Shown here one piece after another: positions 19,992-28,701 of a stretch of 64,000 bases of DNA. A model generated the notes under the pieces. The model worked only from the letters and a program-made list of their open reading frames with translations. It made no database searches and was not told where the DNA came from. The first letter of the stretch is position 1; the number at the start of each line of letters is the position of its first letter. A program made the translations under genes and the position numbers. Location of the stretch: NCBI RefSeq assembly GCF_019052805.1, contig NZ_JAHQRJ010000001.1, positions 2,294,001-2,358,000 on the forward strand, given 5' to 3'. This DNA is from Noviherbaspirillum sp. L7-7A (lineage in GTDB: Bacteria; Pseudomonadota; Gammaproteobacteria; Burkholderiales; Burkholderiaceae_D).

Positions 19992-20773
19992 TCATTCGTC
20001 GATATCTGCCCTGGCCGCCATGTTCCGCCAGAAGTCGCGGCGGGCGGCATCCCTGGTCGCACCCAGCTCTGCGCCGTACATCCTCGCAAGACAGTAGCAG
20101 GCGAACATGCCTCCCTGCCCGGCCGCTTGCTCCAGCCAGGAGGGCGCCTTCGCAAAATCCTGCGGCACGCCCTCACTCTTCAGATACATTTCACCAAGCA
20201 GGCAAGCGGCGACACGACGTCCGTCCTGTGCGGCGGAAGAGAGCCAAGTGAAAGCCTGATCCAGGGCTTGGGGCACAATCAGGTCATCCAGGTAAGCATC
20301 CCCAACCTGAATCGCGCTTCAGTATGACCCTGGGCAGCGGCTTTTTCGCAGAGCGGGATTGCCATTCTTGCTTCATATTTGATGTCGAGCGAAAACGTGT
20401 CTTCCCAGTCTTCTTCGCTGTTGCCATAAACGGAATCAAGATCTTCATGCAACAGTCCCGCGCAGAACTGGGCATGGGCATTGCCTGACGCCGCAGCCTG
20501 CTGGTAATGGTCGAAAGCCTGGCGGAGGAGCTTGTTGGCGATCGCGCCGCTGGGATCGTCATACATTTCATCGCAGCGTGCCTCGGCAACGGCATGGTCC
20601 ATATGGGAAGAAACGAGCAGGTATCCGGATATCGGTTTTTCCCAATTTTGCTCGGCAACCGTGCGTTTGCGAGCATGCACGCCACCGCCCATGAAGCCAT
20701 CGAGATGCACGCCGGCCCTTTCCGCTGGCGTGGACGATGCGCCGGCACCAGGCTCCCTATCCCCGTTGCTCAT
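19992..20773 (-). pseudogene. Sel1-repeat protein gene with a one-base frameshift
   Basis: Two adjacent frames together encode a 260-residue protein with Sel1-like (SLR) repeats. The first frame gives AFDHYQQAAASGNAHAQFCAGLLHED and IPLCEKAAAQGHTEARFRLG, then stops. The second frame continues as DAYLDD, then AFTWLSSAAQDGRRVAACLLGEMYLKSEGVP and WLEQAAGQGGMFACYCLARMYG. The break falls in a run of four C on the plus strand (20300-20303); one more base restores an unbroken reading and the expected LGDAYLDD Sel1 pattern. The ATG at 20773 follows GGAG. Such proteins usually act as scaffolds. It may be a true pseudogene or a sequencing error; there is no signal peptide. Confidence 0.75.
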
Positions 20774-21168
20774 GCCGGGCTCCGCACTGGGATGCGGTGA
20801 TTGTCGGAGGCTGACTGACGCCGCGGCATGTGCTCATTAGCTGCGCACCGGAAATACGAGCCGCGGTTGAAGGTTCCATCAGGAAGTCCTTCGGAAAATT
20901 GACTGGAGTTTGGATTGCTTGACGCGTTGCCGATCAAAGGACAGTGTTGGCTTAACCGTTGATCTGGCTTGAACCAATACAAGTAATGAAAAGGTTAGCC
21001 CGGTTCCTGCAGCAATCATCAGTTGTCGGCCCGGCTTGCCGTCCGCGCCTTGTCCTTGCCTGGACCTGGTGCAGGTTGGCAGACGATAGTGCCATAGCAG
21101 GCAGCAGGATTGAACTATGATTCGCGCCCCGGTACTGACGGCACCCCAACAACATCATGGAGCAACTT
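20774..21168. other. Divergent intergenic region without a recognised gene
   Basis: This 395-bp stretch between the Sel1 gene and the orphan gene at 21169 contains only short, unsupported ORFs. It should hold promoters for both. A GGAG ribosome-binding site lies at 21159-21162. No hrp-box or PIP-box-like pair was found. Confidence 0.4.
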
Positions 21169-22011
21169 ATGCAACCGATGACCAGCAGTACGCCCATAAG
21201 CTATTCCGCTCTGCCCATCGTCTCTACAAGCAGGATCTGCGAGCATGTCGCCGCGAGCGGCTCCGCTCCCATCGTCCGCGTGCGCAGCGTGAACCAGGAC
21301 TTTTTCCAGGCGTCGCGCATTCCTCTGGCGAACGCAGTCATCATGGAACTGAAGGCAGTCATTTCGAAAAACTTCCCGGACCCAAAAGCCAGGCTGGGCG
21401 CGTTTAAAAAATATCTAAGCTACGTACAAAGCACGAACGGCCTGCCTGACAGATTCCGCTACGCTGCCCTCAAGGAGCTATGCCGGATCGTCAACACCCT
21501 TCCAAACGACTATCTTGCTGGCGGATGGCAGGACATAGCGGCGCAATTCAATGCTGAACCCGAGGCCATGCGGCTGGCACTGAGAGCGGACATGAATAAG
21601 GTCAAGGCCCGCCTGGATTTTTACGGCGACGGTGGCATCAAATTTGAATTCAAAACGGTTGCCGAGGCACTCCTTGAAGTGCTGAAGGCCGCCGATTACA
21701 AAAAATTTCCGAAGGAAGAAGACAGGCTGCTCTCGTTTAGAAGAGGTCTGCACTGCGTGAAAACAGCGACCGGGCTGCCTGACCAATTACGCGAAGCGAT
21801 CCTCAAAGAGCTATGCCGCATCGTCAACACCCTGCCCAACACATTTTTCCATGCCGGCTGGCGGGACATGGTGGCGCAATTCAATGCCGAATCCGAAGTT
21901 ATGCGTACGGCACTGAAGCCGGACATGAATAAGGCCTGGGAACGCGTGGAGTTGTACGGCGATGGCGGCACGCCATTTCATTTTGATAAGCCTCTGCAAC
22001 GGGGCTCATGA
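21169..22011 (+). CDS. Orphan protein with two internal ~100-residue repeats
   Basis: This 280-residue protein matches no family I recognise. GGAG lies six bases before the ATG at 21169; an ATG four codons upstream has no ribosome-binding site. Residues about 59-157 and 168-268 are repeats of each other, offset by about 110 residues. Both contain LKELCRIVNTLPN, then a Trp, then AQFNAE, then DMNK, and end in YGDGG. The first 58 residues are Ser-rich and not repeated. There is no signal peptide or membrane segment. It is a single gene flanked by a broken Sel1 gene and REP-like palindromes. The polar disordered N-terminus and orphan status would fit a secreted effector, but this is speculation. 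Confidence 0.75.
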   Translation: MQPMTSSTPISYSALPIVSTSRICEHVAASGSAPIVRVRSVNQDFFQASRIPLANAVIMELKAVISKNFPDPKARLGAFKKYLSYVQSTNGLPDRFRYAALKELCRIVNTLPNDYLAGGWQDIAAQFNAEPEAMRLALRADMNKVKARLDFYGDGGIKFEFKTVAEALLEVLKAADYKKFPKEEDRLLSFRRGLHCVKTATGLPDQLREAILKELCRIVNTLPNTFFHAGWRDMVAQFNAESEVMRTALKPDMNKAWERVELYGDGGTPFHFDKPLQRGS

Positions 22012-22111
22012 GAAATCGGGCGCGGGCTGATGCTTCGATGAACCGCATGGCATTGCACCATGGGTCAATCAGGGAAAACGGCCGACAATGGCATTCCGGT
22101 TTGCGACCACC

Positions 22112-22141
22112 GTGCAATGCCCTTCGGGTATTGCACCCTAC
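22112..22141. repeat. REP-like palindrome, copy 3
   Basis: The palindrome GTGCAATGCCC / GGGTATTGCAC followed by CCTAC. It matches the copy at 17481-17511 with one difference in 31 bases. Confidence 0.8.
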
Positions 22142-22211
22142 AAAAGCCGTTGCATCGTTGAATGCGCCGTGGCAGTGATCCTTGGGTCGGACAAGGCGCC
22201 GCTTTCGCACC

Positions 22212-22238
22212 GTGCGATACCCCGCAGGGGCATTGCAC
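22212..22238. repeat. REP-like palindrome, copy 4
   Basis: GTGCGATACCCC and GGGGCATTGCAC around GCA, an imperfect inverted repeat of the same family. With copy 3 it forms a pair about 75 bp apart, like the pair at 17405 and 17482. Confidence 0.7.
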
Positions 22239-22320
22239 GGTGCACGCGTAACAAACAACTTCAGCCTGTACTACCTGACGCCCCCGCTCCGGCCTCGTGG
22301 AGGCTCGAAGGCTGCATCGC

Positions 22321-22614
22321 CTAGCCTCCCCCGCGCCGGGTGTAATGATCGAAATACTTCAGAAACGCCGACCACTGCGCCTCCTCCATCGAGACGAACC
22401 GGAATCGCACGCCCAGCACCGGCAGCGTGATGCTGGCGATGCGCCGCGGCGGCAGTTCGCTGAGGGCAATCTCCACCGTGCCCTGGTCCGACAGCACCGT
22501 ATGCAGGTCGCCATTGCTGATGATGGGCGCGTTGCGGGTTGCGCCGGGCAGCCAGCGCAGGAATTCATCCCGGGTGCAGCCCATCTCCCGGTACAGTTCG
22601 TGGTCGGCCGTCAT
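22321..22614 (-). CDS. Conserved hypothetical protein of the AOR operon (AorE position)
   Basis: This 97-residue protein has no recognised domain. Its ATG overlaps the stop codon of the MoaD-like gene by four bases (ATGA), so it is translationally coupled as the last gene of the aldehyde:ferredoxin oxidoreductase operon. Visible features are an acidic N-terminus (ELYREMGCTRDEFLRWLPGA), a central beta-rich part (GTVEIALSELPPRRIASITLPVLGVRFRF) and a C-terminal WSAFLKYFDHYTRRGGG. Placement suggests a role in tungsten-cofactor assembly or insertion into AOR; this is inferred from context only. Confidence 0.75.
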   Translation of the reverse strand: MTADHELYREMGCTRDEFLRWLPGATRNAPIISNGDLHTVLSDQGTVEIALSELPPRRIASITLPVLGVRFRFVSMEEAQWSAFLKYFDHYTRRGGG

Positions 22615-22862
22615 CCACCCGCAACCGGCGGCCAGATCGCCAGCGCGTCGCCGGCTTCCAGCGTACGCGCCATGCGCTGCGACGGCTCGACATAGACGCC
22701 GTTGACCAGCACCAGATGCACCAGTTTCTTCGGCAGGTTGAATCGCTCGATCAGGTCGCCGATGGTGGTGGCCGGATCGATGTCGAGTTCCACCGCGTTA
22801 TGGCGCTGCCCCGCCGGCAGGTAGTCCGACAGGGTCGCATACAGCTTGAAGGTGATCCTCAT
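22611..22862 (-). CDS. MoaD/ThiS-like sulfur carrier of the AOR operon
   Basis: This 83-residue beta-grasp protein ends in the diglycine GG that is adenylated and thiocarboxylated in MoaD and ThiS proteins. It begins MRITFKLYATLSDYLPAG and ends DALAIWPPVAGG, both typical of MoaD. It lies 9 bp after the FAD protein gene and overlaps the next gene by 4 bp. In AOR operons such a protein is thought to supply the dithiolene sulfurs of the metallopterin. A general moaD elsewhere in the genome is likely, making this a dedicated copy. Confidence 0.88.
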   Translation of the reverse strand: MRITFKLYATLSDYLPAGQRHNAVELDIDPATTIGDLIERFNLPKKLVHLVLVNGVYVEPSQRMARTLEAGDALAIWPPVAGG

Positions 22863-22871
22863 GCCACGGAC

Positions 22872-24131
22872 TCAACTTGCATGCCGCCACACTTCCTGCC
22901 GCTGGGCGCAGGCGATATAGGCTTCCATCAGCCGCGTCGGATCTTCCTTCAGCCTTTCCTTCCAGGCGCCCAGCCTGACCTTCTGCGAGATCAGGCCGCG
23001 CAGCACGCCGGCATGCTGGGTATGGCCGACCGCATTGGAGCCGATCAGCCGGTCGCCCTCGAACTCCAGGCGCAGGAAGCGGAACGCCGGCACGTCGATC
23101 AGTTCGGCATGCTCGCCGCCGGGCACGCCGTCCCAGCGTCCGAACGAGGTGGAGATCAGGCCCAGGGTGTCAAGCACATTGATCTGCGGCACATCGGTCA
23201 TGCGCAGCGCGCGCCCGACCATGTTCATGCCGGCGCAGCGGCCCTGCTCGGCGGCATTGGGCTGGATGGCCGATACCACGGTGTGGCCGGTGGCCTGGTC
23301 GAATGCCTCGGCGCAGTCGCCGGCGGCATAGATGCCGGGCACGCTGGACTGCATGGTGGCGTCCACCAGGATGCCGTCCTTGCAATGGATGCCGCTGTCC
23401 CTGGCAATGCCGATCTGCGGCTTGACGCCCGTGGCGGAAATGATCAGGTCGGCTTCCACCACCTCGCCGCTGGAAAGGGTCACCCGCAGCGGCGTGCCCG
23501 GCTCGATGGCGTTGACCCGTGTCGATGTGTAAACCTTGATGCCCTTGTGCTGGCACCAGGCCTTGATCATGTTGCCGGCGCCGGCGCCCATCATGCGCGG
23601 CACCATGCGGTCGCCCATTTCGATCACGGACAGATCCACGCCGCGCGCGGCCAGCGCTTCCATGATGATGCAGCCGATGAAGCCGGCGCCCATCTGCACC
23701 ACCCGCGCGCCGGGTTGGGCCAGCTGCATGATGCGGCGCGCGTCTTCCATGGTCCAGCAGGTGTGCACGCCGGGGCTGTCCATGCCCGGAATCGGCGGCG
23801 CCACCGGCGACGAGCCGGTGGCCAGCAGCAGCCTGTCGTAGGCGAGGCCGCGGCCGTCGGCCAGGTGGACGATGTTGGCCGCGGTGTCGATGCTTTTGGC
23901 GCGGCCGTGTTCCAGCCGGATGCCGCGGCTGCTGAAATGCTGCGGGTCCTTGCGCAGGTAGGTGCCCTGCTCGGTAATGTTGCCCATCAGCAGATAGGGA
24001 ATGGCCATGCGGGAATAGCTTGGTTCGGGCTCGTCGCCCAGCAGCACGACCTGGTCCTGCGGCGCATGGCCGACGATGGTCTCGGCGGCGATCACGCCAG
24101 CCGGACCGTTGCCTATGATCAGATGTTTCAT
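22872..24131 (-). CDS. FAD/NAD(P)-dependent oxidoreductase of the AOR complex (AorC-like)
   Basis: This 419-residue pyridine-nucleotide-disulfide-type flavoprotein starts with the FAD dinucleotide fold LIIGNGPAGVIAAETI. It has a central ATGSSPVAPPIPG motif, a second Rossmann fold for NAD(P) (ARVVQMGAGFIGCIIMEALAARG) and the FAD-contacting GIYAAGDCAEA. It sits between AOR and the MoaD-like gene on the same strand. In the NAD-dependent AOR of Aromatoleum aromaticum the equivalent subunit passes electrons between NAD and the ferredoxin subunit; the same role is inferred here. The start at 24131 follows GGAAA. Confidence 0.88.
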   Translation of the reverse strand: MKHLIIGNGPAGVIAAETIVGHAPQDQVVLLGDEPEPSYSRMAIPYLLMGNITEQGTYLRKDPQHFSSRGIRLEHGRAKSIDTAANIVHLADGRGLAYDRLLLATGSSPVAPPIPGMDSPGVHTCWTMEDARRIMQLAQPGARVVQMGAGFIGCIIMEALAARGVDLSVIEMGDRMVPRMMGAGAGNMIKAWCQHKGIKVYTSTRVNAIEPGTPLRVTLSSGEVVEADLIISATGVKPQIGIARDSGIHCKDGILVDATMQSSVPGIYAAGDCAEAFDQATGHTVVSAIQPNAAEQGRCAGMNMVGRALRMTDVPQINVLDTLGLISTSFGRWDGVPGGEHAELIDVPAFRFLRLEFEGDRLIGSNAVGHTQHAGVLRGLISQKVRLGAWKERLKEDPTRLMEAYIACAQRQEVWRHAS

Positions 24132-24208
24132 GATGGTTTCCGGTAAGCAGGCAAGGCGGTGCGCCGGCGCATTGCCGGCGGCGCACCGCCCTGCATGAAA
24201 GACGTGGC

Positions 24209-26056
24209 CTACAGCGCCAGGCGGCTGCGGGTTTCCTCGGTCAGCTGGCCTTCCGCATTCCAGCCGCGGATGCGGTAGTACTCCGGCAGCATCTTGTCGA
24301 GGCCATTGACCAGGCCCTTGGCCGGGCCGGTCTGGGCGGCTTCGGTCAGCAGGCGCTTGGGCAGCGTGTCGTCGAGGTTGGTGAAGCCGGCGCGGTTGTT
24401 GAAGTCGCGCTCCATGTTCCAGATGCGCTCGCCGATCTCGCCCAGCTTTTCCATCGTGAACGACTCGTCGCAGGCGGCATGCAGCTGCGGCTGCAGGTCG
24501 GCCAGGGTCCAGGCGAAGGTGGTGAAGACGCACACGCCGGCCGAGTCGAACACCGCGGTGGCGTCCTGGAAGGCCTTGACCAGCTCGGCCTTGCCCTCGG
24601 TGACCAGCGGATCGGTCTTGACCGGTATGCCCAGCACTTCCGAAGCCACGGTGTAGCCGCGCAGGTGGCAGGCGCCGCGGTTGGACGTGGCATAGGCCAG
24701 GCCCATGCCCTGGATGCCGCGCGAGTCGTAGGCCGGGAATTCCTGGCCCTTGACCGACATCGACAGGTCCGGATAACCGTACTTCGCGGTCAGGCGCTTG
24801 GAACCCTGCCCGATTTCCACGCCGAAGCCCTCGCCCCTGGCGGTGATTTCGACGAAATGGGTCAGCGCCTCGGCACTGCCGAACTTCGCATCAATGCCCA
24901 GTTGCTCCGCGGTCAGCACGCCCATTTCATACAGCTCCATCACCGCGCCGACGGTGGCGCCGAAGGAGATCGGGTCCATGCCCTGCTCGTTGCAGATGAA
25001 GTTGGCATAGGTCAGCGCTTCGAGATCGTTGACGCCATTGGCCGAACCCAGCGCCCAGGCCGCTTCGTATTCCAGGCCGCCGGAAGCGCCCCAGTACTGC
25101 GGCTTGTTCTGCACCGTGAAGTGGTTCTCGTCGATCTTGGAAATGCGGCCGCAGGCGATGGTGCAGCCGAAGCAGGCCTGGTTGGTCACCAGGTTCTTCT
25201 TGCCGTCGGTGGGGCGCGGGGTGTGCATGGCCTCGCCGGAAATGTCCTTGGCGCCTTCGAACTGCACCTCGCGGTGATTGCGGGTGGGCATGGCGCCCAT
25301 CTCGTTGATCACGTTCATCAGCACCTGGGTGCCATAGGTTGGCAGGCCCTGGCCGGTGACGGCATTGTCGGCCAGGACCTTCTTGGCGGCGACGGTGGCC
25401 TTCATGAAGGCGCGCGGATCGCGGATATTGCCCACGCCCTTCTTGCCGCGCACGGCGATGGCCTTCAGGTTCTTGCTGCCCATCACGGTGCCCACGCCGG
25501 AGCGGCCGGCGGCCCGGTGCAGGTCGTTGACCACCGCGGCATACAGGCAGCCGGTCTCGCCGGCGCGGCCGATGGTGGATACGCGGATCAGCGGGTCCTG
25601 GTGGCGGGTCTTGATCGCCGGCTCGGTTTCCCAGACCGACTTGCCCCACAGCCAGGAAGCATCCAGCAGCTCGGCATGGTCATCGGTGATCGACAGGTAG
25701 ACCGGGCTGGCGGCGCGGCCTTCGAAGATGATCATGTCCCAGCCGGCCATCTTCAGTTCGGCGCCGAAATAGCCGCCCGAATTCGAGCAGGCGATGGCGC
25801 CGGTCAGCGCGCCCTTGGTGATCACGGAATACCGGCCGCCCGTGGAGGCCATGGTGCCGGTCAGCGGGCCGGTGGCCCAGATGATCTTGTTCTCGGCCGA
25901 CAGCGGCGCAACAGTCGGGTCGACTTCATCGACAAAATATTTGGTTGCCAGGCCGCGCTGGCCCAGGTATTCCTTGGCCCATTCCATCTTCAGCGGTTCG
26001 GCCACACAGGTGCCGGCCGTCAGGTTGACACGCAGTATTTTTCCAGTCCACGACAT
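24209..26056 (-). CDS. Tungsten-dependent aldehyde:ferredoxin oxidoreductase
   Basis: This is the catalytic subunit, oxidising aldehydes to carboxylic acids at a tungsten (or molybdenum) bis-metallopterin. The 615 residues match the usual family length of about 600. The N-terminal domain has GKILRVNLT and LGQRGLATKY, then the cofactor-contacting TGTMASTGGRYSV and NSGGYFGAELK...GWDMIIFEGRA. The [4Fe-4S] ligands appear at about residue 300 as CFGCTIACGR, with the fourth cysteine in the C-terminal part (GVCVFTTF). A GAGGAG ribosome-binding site precedes the ATG at 26056. It is the second gene of a five-gene operon that also encodes the electron-transfer subunits, so it probably couples to NAD. 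Confidence 0.95.
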   Translation of the reverse strand: MSWTGKILRVNLTAGTCVAEPLKMEWAKEYLGQRGLATKYFVDEVDPTVAPLSAENKIIWATGPLTGTMASTGGRYSVITKGALTGAIACSNSGGYFGAELKMAGWDMIIFEGRAASPVYLSITDDHAELLDASWLWGKSVWETEPAIKTRHQDPLIRVSTIGRAGETGCLYAAVVNDLHRAAGRSGVGTVMGSKNLKAIAVRGKKGVGNIRDPRAFMKATVAAKKVLADNAVTGQGLPTYGTQVLMNVINEMGAMPTRNHREVQFEGAKDISGEAMHTPRPTDGKKNLVTNQACFGCTIACGRISKIDENHFTVQNKPQYWGASGGLEYEAAWALGSANGVNDLEALTYANFICNEQGMDPISFGATVGAVMELYEMGVLTAEQLGIDAKFGSAEALTHFVEITARGEGFGVEIGQGSKRLTAKYGYPDLSMSVKGQEFPAYDSRGIQGMGLAYATSNRGACHLRGYTVASEVLGIPVKTDPLVTEGKAELVKAFQDATAVFDSAGVCVFTTFAWTLADLQPQLHAACDESFTMEKLGEIGERIWNMERDFNNRAGFTNLDDTLPKRLLTEAAQTGPAKGLVNGLDKMLPEYYRIRGWNAEGQLTEETRSRLAL

Positions 26057-26076
26057 GATGTGCTCTCCTCGCTGAT

Positions 26077-26562
26077 TCAGGCCGCGGGTGCGGTAGCGTT
26101 GCTGTTGCCGAGCTTGTCGGCCCACTGGCGCATGCGGTCCAGGCCGGTCCAGTCAGCGTCGACATAGGTGATGGCGCCGGTCGGGCAGGCATCGGCGCAG
26201 GCCGGGTCGCCGCCGCACAGGTCGCACTTGTGGACCTTGCCGGTGTCCTGCACATAGTTCACGGTGCCGAACGGGCAGGCGATGGTGCAGACCTTGCAGC
26301 CAACGCAGATATCCTGGAACACCAGCTTGGCGCCAGTGGAGAGGTCGAGCTTGATGGCGTCCACCGGGCAGGCATGCAGGCACCAGGCTTCGGCGCACTG
26401 GGTGCAGGTGTAAGGCACTTTCTTGCCGGTGTCATGGAATTCGAACACCTTGATGACGGACTTGGACGGGTTGAACATCCCGTAATGCTCGTAGCTGCAA
26501 GCCATTTCGCATTGCAGGCAGCCGGTGCATTTCTCCGGCTCGATATGTAGCGACTTTTGCAC
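26077..26562 (-). CDS. Four-cluster ferredoxin subunit of aldehyde oxidoreductase (AorA-like)
   Basis: This 161-residue polyferredoxin has four cysteine clusters: CTGCLQCEMAC, CTQCAEAWCLHACP, CVGCKVCTIACP and CDLCGGDPACADACP, enough for four [4Fe-4S] centres as in HycB/DmsB-type subunits. The start is a GTG at 26562 because GGAGGAG lies seven bases upstream and the product begins at the family-typical VQKSLHIEPEKCTGC; the ORF runs 33 codons further without support. It is first in the AOR operon and should wire the tungsten subunit to the FAD subunit. Confidence 0.93.
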   Translation of the reverse strand: MQKSLHIEPEKCTGCLQCEMACSYEHYGMFNPSKSVIKVFEFHDTGKKVPYTCTQCAEAWCLHACPVDAIKLDLSTGAKLVFQDICVGCKVCTIACPFGTVNYVQDTGKVHKCDLCGGDPACADACPTGAITYVDADWTGLDRMRQWADKLGNSNATAPAA

Positions 26563-26855
26563 TCTGGTCTCCTCCTGGTGGAAGCTTCGCTGCGATGCGC
26601 CGCGCAGGGCAAGGCGGGCAAGCGACGGCGCGCTTTGGGCAAAACGCAGAGTGATGTGCAAAAAGCAAGCCAGGCCAGGGCGACAGACTTATGCAGCCTT
26701 GTTCATACGCAAAACCGGCCGGGGCTTGAAGAACGGGCGATGCCGATACGATCAACGACTGTCACGGAATGGAACAGTTGACCGGATCTGGAACAGTGTC
26801 TGTGTGTGTCAATGCATGCCGTTGTGCGCCCGGGACAGGCAGGGAGAATGCGAAT
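26563..26855. promoter_or_regulatory. Leader region of the AOR operon with a TGGAACAGT direct repeat
   Basis: This 293-bp region lies upstream of the AOR operon and downstream of recQ. TGGAACAGT occurs twice, at 26770-26778 and 26789-26797, 19 bp apart, about 210-235 bp before the first AOR start codon. That distance would suit an activator binding site. No regulator gene is adjacent and no -24/-12 pair with correct spacing was found. Confidence 0.35.
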
Positions 26856-28676
26856 TCAAACCAGCTCGGCAATGAGCGCGACGATTTCCTCGCCATAGGT
26901 CTGCAGCTTCTTCTCGCCCACGCCGGAGACGCCGCGCAGGTCGTCCAGCGACAGCGGCTTGGCCTTGGCGATCTCGCGCATGGTGGCATCGTGGAAGATC
27001 ACATAGGCCGGCACATTGTGGGCGCGTGCCGTTTCCACCCGCCACCAGCGCAGCTTCTCGAAGATCTGCTGCTCGCTGCGCGACAGGTCGGCCTCGACAT
27101 AGCCGCGGGGCTTGGCCGACGCGCTGCGCTTCTGCTTGACCGGCTTTTCATAGCGCCGCAGCTGGATCTGGCGCTCGCCGCGCAATACCGGCTTGGCTTC
27201 GGCGGTGAGCTTGAGCGCGTTGTAGCTGTCATGGTCCACCGTCAGGAGGCCCAGCGCGATTACCTGGCGCAGGATGGCGCGCCACTCCGCCTCGCCGGTC
27301 TCGGAGCCGACGCCGAACACCGAAAGCTGGTCATGCTTCCACTGCTTGACCTTGTCGGAATCGATGCCGCGCAGCACATCCATCACATGGCCGGCGCCGA
27401 AGCGCTGGTCGACCCGGTAGACGGCCGACAGCAGCTTCTGCACCGGCACCGTGGCGTCGTACGACACCGGCGGATGCAGGCAGGTGTCGCAATTGCCGCA
27501 CGGCCCGGACTCCTGGCCGAAATAGCTCAAGAGCCGCACCCGGCGGCAGCCGATGGTTTCGCACAGGCCCAGCATCGCATCGAGCTTTTGGCTCTGGATG
27601 CGCTTGTAGGTCTCGTCCGCCTCGGACTCGTCGATCATGCGGCGCTGCTGCACCACGTCCTGCAGGCCATAGGCCATCCAGGCATTGGCCGGCGCGCCGT
27701 CACGGCCGGCGCGGCCGGTTTCCTGGTAATAGCCTTCGATGCTCTTGGGCAGGTCGAGGTGGGCGACGAAGCGCACGTCGGGCTTGTCGATGCCCATGCC
27801 GAAGGCAATCGTGGCCACCATCACGATGCCTTCCTCGCGCAGGAAGCGGGCCTGGTTGCTGGTGCGGGTGTCCAGGTCCATGCCGGCGTGATAGGCCAGA
27901 GCGGTGCGGCCGTTCTGGTTCAGGAACTCGGCCACCTCCTCCACCTTCTTGCGCGACAGGCAATACACCACGCCGGCCTCGCCCGGATGCTCAGCCTCGA
28001 TGAAGTCGAGCAGCTGCTTGCGGCCGTTGCCCTTTTCCACGATCTGGTAGCGGATATTGGGCCGGTCGAAGGAGGAAACGAACTGGCGGCCATCCTGCAG
28101 CTGAAGCCGGCGCGCGATTTCCTCCCGGGTCTGCTGGTCGGCCGTGGCAGTGAGCGCAATGCGCGGCACATTGGGGAAGCGCTCGTGCAGGATGGACAGG
28201 CGGATGTATTCCGGCCGGAAGTCATGGCCCCATTGCGACACGCAGTGCGCCTCGTCGATGGCGAACAGCGCGATCTTCGACGATTCCAGCAGTTCCATGC
28301 AGCGTGGCGTGAGCAGACGCTCCGGCGCGACATAAAGCAGATCCAGCTCGCCGTCGCGCACCTGCTGCTCGATGCGGGACGCCTGCTGCCAGTTCTGGGT
28401 GGAATTCAAAAAGGCGGCGCGCACGCCGACCTCGGCCAGCGCATCGACCTGGTCCTGCATCAAGGCGATCAGCGGCGACACCACCACGCCCACGCCGTCG
28501 CGCAGCAGCGCCGGAATCTGGTAGCACAGCGACTTGCCGCCGCCGGTCGGCATCAGCACCAGCGCGTCGCCGCCATTGGCCAGCGTATCGACGATCTCGG
28601 CCTGCTGGCCGCGGAAAGCCGGATAGCCAAAGATGGTTTGCAGCAGGTCGAGTGCGCGTTCGCGAAGGTCGGACAT
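26856..28676 (-). CDS. recQ: ATP-dependent DNA helicase RecQ
   Basis: This 3'-5' DNA helicase of recombination and repair has 606 residues, the usual length. The motifs are in order: FRGQQAEIV (Q-motif region), Walker [30 protein letters not shown] (motif II plus the aromatic-rich loop), TATAD, then GRAGRDG. The RQC zinc site follows ([12 protein letters not shown]...CGNCDTC), then a winged-helix region and a C-terminal HRDC domain ([29 protein letters not shown]; the last part ends [11 protein letters not shown]). It lies 25 bp after uppP on the same strand and may be co-transcribed with it. Confidence 0.96.
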   Translation of the reverse strand: MSDLRERALDLLQTIFGYPAFRGQQAEIVDTLANGGDALVLMPTGGGKSLCYQIPALLRDGVGVVVSPLIALMQDQVDALAEVGVRAAFLNSTQNWQQASRIEQQVRDGELDLLYVAPERLLTPRCMELLESSKIALFAIDEAHCVSQWGHDFRPEYIRLSILHERFPNVPRIALTATADQQTREEIARRLQLQDGRQFVSSFDRPNIRYQIVEKGNGRKQLLDFIEAEHPGEAGVVYCLSRKKVEEVAEFLNQNGRTALAYHAGMDLDTRTSNQARFLREEGIVMVATIAFGMGIDKPDVRFVAHLDLPKSIEGYYQETGRAGRDGAPANAWMAYGLQDVVQQRRMIDESEADETYKRIQSQKLDAMLGLCETIGCRRVRLLSYFGQESGPCGNCDTCLHPPVSYDATVPVQKLLSAVYRVDQRFGAGHVMDVLRGIDSDKVKQWKHDQLSVFGVGSETGEAEWRAILRQVIALGLLTVDHDSYNALKLTAEAKPVLRGERQIQLRRYEKPVKQKRSASAKPRGYVEADLSRSEQQIFEKLRWWRVETARAHNVPAYVIFHDATMREIAKAKPLSLDDLRGVSGVGEKKLQTYGEEIVALIAELV

Positions 28677-28701
28677 GGTTCTGTGTTTCGCTTATTTCCG
28701 G

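Larger units (their letters stand above)
22012..22320. other. Intergenic region with two REP-like palindromes
   Basis: This 309-bp region lies between the convergent orphan gene and the end of the AOR operon. Apart from the two palindromes at 22112 and 22212, listed separately, nothing was recognised. Confidence 0.5.

Noticed and set aside
26640..26690. Possible sigma-54 promoter before the AOR operon
   Set aside because: The GG and GC pairs in TGGCCTGGCTTGC are separated by 8 bases instead of 10.
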